A DNA stretch of 64,000 nucleotides. Origin: Geomonas anaerohicana (lineage in GTDB: Bacteria > Desulfobacterota > Desulfuromonadia > Geobacterales > Geobacteraceae). The notes beneath the pieces were generated by a model that saw only the letters and a list, made by a program, of their open reading frames with translations, was not told where the DNA came from and made no database searches. The position numbers and the translations under genes are program-made. Each line of letters opens with the position of its first letter. Position 1 is the first letter of the stretch. Shown here piece by piece: positions 57,659 to 64,000 of this stretch. The DNA is taken from NCBI RefSeq assembly GCF_016458305.1, contig NZ_JAEMHL010000004.1, positions 124,001-188,000 of the forward strand, in the 5' to 3' direction.

Positions 57659-59809
57659 ATGATACGACTCAACGACATACTCGACAAGGTCTCCTCCTAC
57701 AATCCGGGTGCGGACCTGGACCTCCTGCGCAAGGCCTACGTCTTCTGTGCCAAGGTGCACCAGGGACAGACCCGGCTCTCGGGGGAGCCCTACCTGATCC
57801 ACCCGATGGAAGTGGCGGGGATCCTGGCCGACCTGAAGCTGGATCTTCCTGCCGTGGTGACCGGCCTGTTGCACGACACCGTCGAGGACACCCTGACCAC
57901 CCACGAGGAGCTGGAGTCGCTCTTTGGCGCCGAGGTGGCGCGCCTGGTGGACGGGGTCACCAAGATCGGCAAGATCCACTTCAAGACCAAGGAAGAGAGC
58001 CAGGCCGAGAACTTCCGCAAGATGCTGCTCGCCATGGCCAACGACATCCGGGTCATCCTGGTGAAGCTTGCCGACCGCCTGCACAACATGCGCACCCTGC
58101 AGTACCAGCCCGAGCCCAAGCAGCGCACCATCGCCAAAGAGACGCTGGACATCTACGCCCCCATCGCCAACCGGCTCGGTATCTCCTGGGTCAAGGGCGA
58201 ACTGGAGGACCTCTCCTTCCGCTACCTGGAGCCGCAGCTCTACTACGACCTGGCCGGCAAGGTGGCCAAGAAGAAGCAGGAGCGCGAGTCCTACGTCGCC
58301 ACGGTCAAGGACATCATCAAGAAGCAGCTGGAGGAGCACGGCATCAAGGGTGACGTCTCCGGCCGCTCCAAGCACCTCTACTCCATCTACAAGAAGATGC
58401 AGAGCCGCAACGTCGACATCGACGAGATCTACGACCTGATCGCGATCCGCGTCTCGGTGGACGACATCCGCGAGTGCTACGAGGTGCTGGGGATCATCCA
58501 TTCCACCTGGAAACCGATCCCCGGGCGCTTCAAGGACTACATCGCGATGCCCAAGGGGAACATGTACCAGTCGCTGCACACCACGGTGATCGGCCCCTAC
58601 GGCGAAAGGATGGAGGTGCAGATCCGCACCGCCGAGATGCACCGGGTCGCCGAGAGCGGCATCGCGGCACACTGGAAGTACAAGGAAGGGAAGGGGTACG
58701 ACGAGAAGGAGGTCCGGCGCTTCACCTGGATCCGGCAGCTTCTGGAGTGGCAGCAGGAACTGGACGACTCCAAGGAGTTCATGGACACCGTCAAGGTCGA
58801 GCTCTTCCCGGAAGACGTCTTCATCTTCACCCCGAAGGGGGACGTGAAAGGCTTCCCGAAAGGATCCACGCCCATCGACTTCGCCTACTCCGTACACACC
58901 GACGTCGGCCACCGCTGCGTCGGCGCCAAGGTGAACGGCAAGCTGGTGCCGCTTAAGTACGAACTGAAGACGGGCGACATCGTCGAAGTGATCACCTCGC
59001 CGCACCACACCCCGAGCAAGGACTGGTTGAAGATCGTCAAGAGCTCGCGGGCGCGCAACAAGATCCGGGCCTGGGTCAAGACCGAGGAACGCCTGCGCAG
59101 CATCACCCTCGGGCGCGAGATCTGCGAGAAGGACTTCCGCCGCTACTCGCTTAACTTCAGCAAGCTGCAGAAAACGGGCGAGTTGAAGAAGGTGGCCCAG
59201 GAGTTCGGCTTCCAGACCGAGGACGACCTGATGGCCTCGGTGGGTTACGGCAAGCTCTCCGCAAACCAGGTGGTCGGCAAGCTGGTGCCGGCCGACAAGA
59301 TAGAGGCGGCCAAGGAACAGAAGGAAACCCGCATCGGCAAGGTGATCGGGGCCCTCAAGGGGAAATCATCCTCCGCCATCGAGATCAACGGCGTCGAGGA
59401 CGTGCTGGTGCGCTTCGGCAAGTGCTGCAATCCGCTTCCCGGCGACGAGATCACCGGCTTCATCACCCGCGGGCGCGGCGTCACCGTGCACACCGCCGAC
59501 TGCCCCTTCGCCATGGCGCTGGAGCCGGAGCGGCGCATCGAGGTGGCCTGGAACAAGGGGAAGAAGAGCGCGCTGCCGGTCAAGATCCGCGTCGTGTGCA
59601 ACGACGAGAAAGGTATCCTGGCCAACATCGCCACCGCCATCACCAACTGCGAAGCCAACATCTCAAGCGCCTCCATCCAGAGTACGCTGGACAAGCGGGG
59701 TGAGAACCTCTTCGAGGTGGACGTAACCGATCTCGACCACCTGAAAAAGGTGTTCGCCGCCATCATGAAGGTGAAGGGCGTCATCAAGGTGGAGCGTCTC
59801 AAGAGCTAG
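57659..59809 (+). CDS. rel: Bifunctional (p)ppGpp synthetase/hydrolase
   Basis: 716 residues with the full Rel/SpoT order: HD hydrolase (about 25-180; HPMEVAGILADL and LLHDTVEDT with the HD pair), synthetase (about 230-350; SRSKHLYSIYKKM and YQSLHTTVIGP), TGS (about 390-450; VFIFTPKGDVKGFPKGSTPIDFAY written here in two motifs), a helical/CC domain (CCNPLPGDEI) and a C-terminal ACT domain. The intact HD motif means both synthesis and breakdown of (p)ppGpp are expected. The start ATG 57659 has a weak ribosome-binding site. ridA follows after 26 bp. Confidence 0.96.
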   Translation: MIRLNDILDKVSSYNPGADLDLLRKAYVFCAKVHQGQTRLSGEPYLIHPMEVAGILADLKLDLPAVVTGLLHDTVEDTLTTHEELESLFGAEVARLVDGVTKIGKIHFKTKEESQAENFRKMLLAMANDIRVILVKLADRLHNMRTLQYQPEPKQRTIAKETLDIYAPIANRLGISWVKGELEDLSFRYLEPQLYYDLAGKVAKKKQERESYVATVKDIIKKQLEEHGIKGDVSGRSKHLYSIYKKMQSRNVDIDEIYDLIAIRVSVDDIRECYEVLGIIHSTWKPIPGRFKDYIAMPKGNMYQSLHTTVIGPYGERMEVQIRTAEMHRVAESGIAAHWKYKEGKGYDEKEVRRFTWIRQLLEWQQELDDSKEFMDTVKVELFPEDVFIFTPKGDVKGFPKGSTPIDFAYSVHTDVGHRCVGAKVNGKLVPLKYELKTGDIVEVITSPHHTPSKDWLKIVKSSRARNKIRAWVKTEERLRSITLGREICEKDFRRYSLNFSKLQKTGELKKVAQEFGFQTEDDLMASVGYGKLSANQVVGKLVPADKIEAAKEQKETRIGKVIGALKGKSSSAIEINGVEDVLVRFGKCCNPLPGDEITGFITRGRGVTVHTADCPFAMALEPERRIEVAWNKGKKSALPVKIRVVCNDEKGILANIATAITNCEANISSASIQSTLDKRGENLFEVDVTDLDHLKKVFAAIMKVKGVIKVERLKS

Positions 59810-59835
59810 TTTGAAAAAGTAACAAGGAGGAAGGC

Positions 59836-60216
59836 ATGAAGGAAATCATCAGCACCGACCAGGCCCCGAAGGCCATCGGTCCTTATTCGCAGGGAGTAAA
59901 AGCCGGGGGCTTTCTCTTCCTCTCCGGCGCTATCGCGCTCGACCCGGCCACCGGTGAAGTGGTGCAGGGGGGAGTCGTGGCGGAGACCGAGCAGGTCATG
60001 AAGAACATCGGCGCGCTGCTTGGTGCCGCCGGCCTGGGCTTCCAGGACGTGGTCAAGACCACCATCTATCTCGCCAACATGGGGGATTTTGCAACGGTGA
60101 ACGGCATCTACGGCGGCTATTTCCAGGAGAACCCGCCGGCCCGCAGCACCGTCGAGGTGAAGGGGTTGCCGCGCGGCGTCCTGGTGGAGATAGAGGTCAC
60201 CGCTCTTTGCCGTTAA
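59836..60216 (+). CDS. ridA: RidA-family 2-iminobutanoate/2-iminopropanoate deaminase
   Basis: 126 residues: IISTDQAPKAIGPYSQGVKAG at the start (split at AIGPYSQ), FLSGAIALDPATGEVV, and the signature NPPARSTVEVKGLPRGVLVEIE with the substrate-binding Arg near 105. RidA hydrolyses reactive enamine/imine products of PLP enzymes. AAGGAGGAAGG lies before ATG 59836. It is cotranscribed with rel, a common pairing. Confidence 0.96.
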   Translation: MKEIISTDQAPKAIGPYSQGVKAGGFLFLSGAIALDPATGEVVQGGVVAETEQVMKNIGALLGAAGLGFQDVVKTTIYLANMGDFATVNGIYGGYFQENPPARSTVEVKGLPRGVLVEIEVTALCR

Positions 60217-60237
60217 GGGAAGGGGCAGACACAAATA

Positions 60238-60268
60238 AAGCCGCGGGCGCTGAGTGCGCCGCGGCTTT
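60238..60268. terminator. Bidirectional terminator between ridA and rpmB
   Basis: AAAGCCGCGGGCGC pairs with GCGCCGCGGCTTT (one bulge) around TGAGT; A and T runs are on both sides. It serves two convergent genes. Confidence 0.85.
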
Positions 60269-60290
60269 AGGGACTGTGCGGAAGATCTTC

Positions 60291-60482
60291 TTAGAGAGCC
60301 TTGGTGACGTGACCGGAGCGGATGCAGCGGGTGCAGACCTTGATGCTCCTGACGGTACCGTTTTTCACGGCCTTGATCTTCTGCAGGTTCGGGCGCCAAA
60401 TTTTGCTGGTCTTGTTGTTGGCGTGGCTAACGTTGTTCCCGAAGCTAGGGCCTTTACCGCAAATCTCGCATATTCTGGACAT
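60291..60482 (-). CDS. rpmB: 50S ribosomal protein L28
   Basis: 63 residues: [32 protein letters not shown], ending [14 protein letters not shown]. Two CxxC pairs (residues 5-8 and 50-53) make this the zinc-binding form of L28. Its start has GGAGGG upstream. It is transcribed alone from a near-consensus promoter. Confidence 0.97.
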   Translation of the reverse strand: MSRICEICGKGPSFGNNVSHANNKTSKIWRPNLQKIKAVKNGTVRSIKVCTRCIRSGHVTKAL

Positions 60483-60517
60483 TTCTTTGTACCCTCCGGT
60501 GATTACTGAAGTCGCAA

Positions 60518-60546
60518 TTAATAGCAGAAAGTCGTCACGGTTGCAA
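60518..60546 (-). promoter_or_regulatory. Promoter of rpmB
   Basis: On the minus strand TTGCAA (60541-60546) and TATTAA (60518-60523), 17-bp spacer; transcription would start about 30 nt before the ATG. Confidence 0.6.
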
Positions 60547-60587
60547 GTAAAAAGTGGCGGTGTTCTTGTTTTTTCAGGTGCTAAATC

Positions 60588-61178
60588 ATGGCTTTATTGA
60601 AGGGGCTGTTCTCCCTGTTGTTGCTGATACTGATCGTGCTGAGTGTGCTGTTCGTGGACTTCGTCTACAAGACCTTCTCCCTGACCCCGCGCGACGTGAA
60701 GAGTGACGCCATCGTGGTGTTGACCGGCGGTCGCGGCCGGGTGGAGGAAGGGGTGCGGCTGTACCGGGCCGGGCAGGGGAAGAAGCTGTTCCTGATCGGC
60801 GTCGATCCTTCCGTGAAGAAGCGCGAGCTCTACCAGGGGGAAGGGGCGGGGAACGTCTACCTGGAGCAGAATTCCCGCAACACCCTGGAGAACGCCATCT
60901 ATGCGCGCGACCTGATCATGAAGTACAAGGTGACCTCCATCAAGCTGATCACCTCGCGTTACCACATGAAGCGTTCCACCATCCTGTTCCGCAACGCGCT
61001 CCCCAAGGACGTGGCCATCTACCCGCACCCGGTCGACTCCAGCAATTTAAAGGAAGAGTGGTGGAGTCACCAGGGGAGCTTCAAGCTGCTGTTCTCGGAG
61101 TTCTACAAGTACTGCATCCTGCGTTTCTTCTTCATGTTCGCCCCCGGTGAGCTGCGGCCGATTATGGGGAACAACTAA
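60588..61178 (+). CDS. YdcF/ElyC-family (DUF218) membrane protein
   Basis: 196 residues. One N-terminal membrane helix ([20 protein letters not shown]) and a DUF218 domain: [34 protein letters not shown][14 protein letters not shown], and [10 protein letters not shown]. Members (ElyC, SanA, YdcF) act in the cell envelope; ElyC affects peptidoglycan or lipid-carrier metabolism, but the reaction is unknown. The ribosome-binding site is weak (CAGGTG). It is divergent from rpmB. Confidence 0.88.
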   Translation: MALLKGLFSLLLLILIVLSVLFVDFVYKTFSLTPRDVKSDAIVVLTGGRGRVEEGVRLYRAGQGKKLFLIGVDPSVKKRELYQGEGAGNVYLEQNSRNTLENAIYARDLIMKYKVTSIKLITSRYHMKRSTILFRNALPKDVAIYPHPVDSSNLKEEWWSHQGSFKLLFSEFYKYCILRFFFMFAPGELRPIMGNN

Positions 61179-61183
61179 AGCGT

Positions 61184-61355
61184 CTCACGCAAAGCCCGCA
61201 AAGGCGCAAAGAAAGAACCAACTGCATAAACAAACAGGGATAAAGGGGATGAAAGGGATGAAACCAAATCCTGGTTGGTAATCCCCTTTATCCCTTTTAT
61301 CCCTGTTAAACGTTGTGTGCCTTGCTTTTCTTTGCGCCTTGGCGGCTTTGCGTGA
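61184..61355. repeat. Long imperfect inverted repeat, copy 1
   Basis: The outer arms are CTCACGCAAAGCCCGCAAAG... (61184-61215) and ...CTTGGCGGCTTTGCGTGAG (61326-61355). The inner arms are CAGGGATAAAGGGGAT... (61235-61260) and ATCCCTTTTATCCCTG-type sequence (61280-61305). Together they form a 172-bp hairpin-like element between convergent ydcF and metG. Sequence related to the outer arms occurs again at 63898-63989. Confidence 0.75.
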
Positions 61356-61364
61356 GGCTCGTCT

Positions 61365-62894
61365 TTACTCCGCCTTTTCCTCGATCCTCGGGAAGAGCGC
61401 TTCGGCCTTGGCGATGGTGGTGCCGGGCTTGAGGCCGCCCCAGGCGAGCCCTTCGGCGCTGGCTTCCTCAGGCCAGCCCAGGCAGCACAGGCCCTTCTGC
61501 GCGGTCTTGGGCATGAAGGCGGAGAGCAGCGTGTAGACCACCCTCTGGCTCTCCAGCATGTAGTACATGACGGTGGAGAGACGCTCGCGCTGCTCGGGAT
61601 CCTTGGCCAGGGTCCACGGGGCGGTCTCGTCGATGTACTTGTTGCCGGCGGAGATCACTTCCCAGATCGCCTGCAGCGCGCGGCTGAAGGCCAATTCCTC
61701 GATGAAGCCGTCCACCTGGTCGATCATGGCCACGGTCTTTTCCCGGTACGCCTTGTCCAGTTCGGTCTCCTCGCCCGGCGCCTGCAGCACGCCGCCGAAG
61801 TACTTGCCCAGCATCGCGGTGGAGCGGTTCAGGAGGTTGCCCAGGTCGTTGGCCAGGTCGGAGTTGATGCGGTGAATGAGCGCCTGGTGCGAGAAGTCGC
61901 CGTCGAGCCCGAAGGGGACCTCGCGCAGCAGGAAGTAGCGCACCGCGTCCACGCCGTACTTGTCGACCAGCATGTTGGGCTCGACCACGTTCTGCAGGCT
62001 CTTGCTCATCTTCTGCCCTTCGACGGTCCACCAGCCGTGGGCGAACACCTTCTTCGGGATGGGGAGGCCGGCCGCCATCAGGAAGGTCGGCCAGTAGACG
62101 GTGTGGAAGCGCAGGATGTCCTTGCCGATCAGGTGCACGTCGCAGGGCCAGTACTTGCCGTAGTCGCCCCCCTCCTCGGGGTAGCCGAGCGCGGTGATGT
62201 AGTTGGTGAGCGCGTCGAACCAGACGTAGACCACGTGCTTGTCGTTGCCCGGGACCGGGATCCCCCACTGGAAGGTGGTGCGGGACACGGAGAGGTCACG
62301 CAGCCCCTCTTTCACGAAGGAGATGATCTCGTTTCTGCGGCTTTTGGGCTGGATGAAGTCCGGGTTGGCCTCGATGTGGGCCAGCAACTGGTCCTGGTAC
62401 TTGCTCATCCTGAAGAAGTAGGACTCCTCCTTGAGCTTCTCGGTGGGACGGTTGCAGTCCGGGCACTTGTAGTCGATCAGCTGGGTCTCGGTCCAGAAGG
62501 TCTCGCACGGGGTGCAGTACCAGTCCTCGTACTCGCCCAGATAGATGTCGCCCTTCTCCATGACCCGCTCAAAGAGAACCGAGACGCCCTTCTTGTGCCG
62601 CTCCTGGGTGGTGCGGATGAAGTCGGTGTTGGAAATCTCCAGCTTCTCCCAGAGCGACTGGAAGCGCTTCATGACGCGGTCGGCCAGCTCCAGCGGGGTC
62701 TCGCCGGCGGCGGTGGCGGCCTTCTCGACCTTCTGGCCGTGCTCGTCGGTGCCGGTCAGGAAGAAGACGTCGAACCCCTTGAGCCGCTTGTAGCGTGCCA
62801 GCACGTCCGCGGCCAGGGTCGTGTACGCGTGCCCTATGTGCGGGACGTCATTTACGTAGTAGATGGGGGTGGTGACGTAAAAAGCCGGTTTCAT
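61365..62894 (-). CDS. metG: Methionyl-tRNA synthetase
   Basis: 509 residues. The class I motifs are in place: HIGH in YVNDVPHIGHAYTT and KMSKS in GQKMSKSLQN. A zinc knuckle in the connective peptide (CTPCETFW and CPDCNRP) is of the single-zinc MetRS2 type. The C-terminal anticodon-binding domain is present, but there is no C-terminal tRNA-binding (EMAP-like) extension, so this is the short form. The start ATG overlaps the stop of the PSP1 gene (ATGA), so the two are coupled. Confidence 0.96.
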   Translation of the reverse strand: MKPAFYVTTPIYYVNDVPHIGHAYTTLAADVLARYKRLKGFDVFFLTGTDEHGQKVEKAATAAGETPLELADRVMKRFQSLWEKLEISNTDFIRTTQERHKKGVSVLFERVMEKGDIYLGEYEDWYCTPCETFWTETQLIDYKCPDCNRPTEKLKEESYFFRMSKYQDQLLAHIEANPDFIQPKSRRNEIISFVKEGLRDLSVSRTTFQWGIPVPGNDKHVVYVWFDALTNYITALGYPEEGGDYGKYWPCDVHLIGKDILRFHTVYWPTFLMAAGLPIPKKVFAHGWWTVEGQKMSKSLQNVVEPNMLVDKYGVDAVRYFLLREVPFGLDGDFSHQALIHRINSDLANDLGNLLNRSTAMLGKYFGGVLQAPGEETELDKAYREKTVAMIDQVDGFIEELAFSRALQAIWEVISAGNKYIDETAPWTLAKDPEQRERLSTVMYYMLESQRVVYTLLSAFMPKTAQKGLCCLGWPEEASAEGLAWGGLKPGTTIAKAEALFPRIEEKAE

Positions 62895-63829
62895 TGTGGT
62901 TTCTCCTTTTTTCTCTCCTTAACGTCGACGGGCCTGTTGCGGCGCTGCTTGCCGGGGCCCTGGGACTTGCCCTTGTCGCCCCCCTGCTGTTCGCCTTTGC
63001 CCTGCGGCGGCTTCTTGATGCGGTCGCTGATGTTCTCGGGGGCGATGTCCTCCCCCTTGAGCGTCACCAGCGAGTCATCGGCCGTCTTCAGCGTGACCGT
63101 CTGCTCCAGTACGTTGACCTTGACCACTTCGCCGTCGTGGCAGCCGCACTGCACCCTCTTGCCGCACTTGGGGAGTCCCTTTCTCAGCGAGCAGTAGGTG
63201 TCGAATTCGTAGGAGAGGCAGCAAAGGAGCCTGCCGCACTGCCCCGAGATCTTGCTCGGGTTGAGGGCGAGGTTCTGTTCCTTGGCCATCTTCACCGAGA
63301 CCGGCTCGAACTCGCGCAGGTATGAGGAGCAGCAGAGCTCGCGGCCGCAGATGCCGATGCCGCCCACCATCTTGGACTCGTCCCTGACGCCGATCTGGCG
63401 CATTTCGATGCGGGTGTGGAAGGCGTGGGCCAGGTCCTTGACCAGTTCGCGGAAGTCGACCCGGCCGTCGGCGGTGAAGTAGAAGATGGCCTTGGAGCCG
63501 TCGAACAGGTACTCGACCTTGACCAGCTTCATGTCCATGCCCCGTTCCTTGATGCGGGCCAGGCAGAACTTGTGCGCCTCTTTCTCCTTGGCGGTATTGG
63601 CGGCCAGCGTCGCCAGGTCGGCTAGCTCCGCCAGGCGCTGCACCGGTTTGGTCCCCTCAGGGACCAGCGCGTCATCCACTTCGATGGGGCCGGCGACGAC
63701 CTGTCCTATGCTTTTACCCCGCTCGGTCTCCACGATGACCCGGTCCCCTGCCTTGACGTTGGCCTTGCCGGCGGTGAAGTCGTAGAGCTTGCCCGCGGTG
63801 GTGAATTGAATCCTTACGATCTTTGCCAA
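62891..63829 (-). CDS. PSP1/RicT-like protein, TTG start
   Basis: 312 residues from TTG 63829 (GGAGG 5 nt upstream, reading MAKIVRIQFTTAGKLYDF); a TTG four codons earlier would put that ribosome-binding site inside the gene. PSP1 C-terminal domain with the cysteine-rich signature GICGRELCCSSYLREFEPV, SGQCGRLLCCLSYEF and KCGKRVQCG. In Bacillus RicT (YaaT) these bind iron-sulfur clusters in a complex affecting RNase Y. The last 40 residues are basic and Gly/Gln-rich (KPPQGKGEQQGGDKGK...), not seen in RicT. It is followed directly by metG. Confidence 0.87.
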   Translation of the reverse strand: MAKIVRIQFTTAGKLYDFTAGKANVKAGDRVIVETERGKSIGQVVAGPIEVDDALVPEGTKPVQRLAELADLATLAANTAKEKEAHKFCLARIKERGMDMKLVKVEYLFDGSKAIFYFTADGRVDFRELVKDLAHAFHTRIEMRQIGVRDESKMVGGIGICGRELCCSSYLREFEPVSVKMAKEQNLALNPSKISGQCGRLLCCLSYEFDTYCSLRKGLPKCGKRVQCGCHDGEVVKVNVLEQTVTLKTADDSLVTLKGEDIAPENISDRIKKPPQGKGEQQGGDKGKSQGPGKQRRNRPVDVKERKKEKPQ

Positions 63830-63897
63830 AAATGCCTCCAAAGAGAAAACAGGTCTTGGTCAACCTGTGGTTCGTGTACCAGGTGCTGCCAAAAGCA

Positions 63898-63989
63898 TTA
63901 ACGCGGAGACGCAGAGCCGCTAAGGCGCAAAGCAGAGGATTATCTCTTGCTTCTCTTCGCGTCCCGGCGCCTTGGCGCCTTTGCGTTAA
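63898..63989. repeat. Long imperfect inverted repeat, copy 2 (related arms)
   Basis: Arms AACGCGGAGACGCAGAGCCG-CTAAGGCGCAAAG and CTCTTCGCGTCCCGGCG-CCTTGGCGCCTTTGCGTT are complementary with mismatches. The GGCGCAAAG / CTTTGCGCC part is shared with 61184-61355. It lies just upstream of the PSP1 gene. Confidence 0.65.
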
Positions 63990-64000
63990 GCCTGTCCTAC

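Overview
The window looks like chromosome from a GC-rich member of the Geobacteraceae (Geobacter / Geomonas / Citrifermentans type). The evidence is gene content and order: ispH-rpsA-ihfB, a one-chain pyruvate:ferredoxin oxidoreductase beside sucCD, maeB and dctA, many soluble PAS histidine kinases and sigma-54 response regulators, a GEMM-I riboswitch of the Geobacter type, and the yicC-gmk-rpoZ-rel-ridA and ricT/PSP1-metG clusters. The assignment is from recognition of families, not from a database search.

Layout. 1-2500: end of ispH, rpsA, ihfB and a tRNA-Leu(UAA). 2483-12274: a 9.8-kb integrative element inserted in the tRNA-Leu 3' end, bounded by an 18-bp duplication of that end. It carries a P4-type tyrosine integrase, an AlpA-like regulator, a ribbon-helix-helix protein, a MobF (TrwC/TraI) relaxase-helicase, and an integron-type integrase (IntI family) co-oriented with the relaxase and 32 bp from it. 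On the other strand lie a small conserved-looking gene, four ~20-bp direct repeats, an orphan 195-aa gene followed by a convincing attC-like site, and a DUF4258/MqsA-type toxin-antitoxin pair. No type IV secretion, coupling protein or replication gene is visible, so it reads as an integrative mobilizable element carrying a small integron. This nested arrangement is the most unusual thing in the window.

12.3-22 kb: small accessory genes, an 18-copy 21-bp tandem repeat, a BON-domain protein, a second EF-G (fusA2-like, probably starting at ATT) and a large hybrid histidine kinase. 22-25.5 kb: a DUF523-DUF1722 protein and an HdrD-like membrane iron-sulfur oxidoreductase. 25.6-39.4 kb: central carbon metabolism: a DctB/DctD-like two-component pair, then dctA behind a sigma-54 promoter with two upstream palindromes, maeB, sucCD and nifJ (PFOR). 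Together these take up C4-dicarboxylates and interconvert malate, pyruvate, acetyl-CoA and succinyl-CoA. 39.6-44.3 kb: DUF4124 protein, M28 peptidase, CHAD protein, small secreted proteins, PpiC-type foldase. 44.4-51.4 kb: signalling: an NtrC-type regulator, a Sel1 protein with PAS kinase behind a sigma-54-like promoter, and a PAS-GGDEF-EAL protein behind a GEMM-I riboswitch. 51.5-64 kb: a repeat-rich secreted protein, 3-methyladenine glycosylase, pyk, galE, yicC-gmk-rpoZ-rel-ridA, rpmB, a YdcF protein, metG and a PSP1/RicT-like protein.

Several dispersed repeats recur between genes. A 30-bp palindrome has five copies, one of them inside the CHAD reading frame. C-rich/G-rich hairpins lie 3' of genes, and there are two long imperfect inverted repeats. 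All coordinates, promoter matches and hairpins were read by eye; no alignment or folding program was run.
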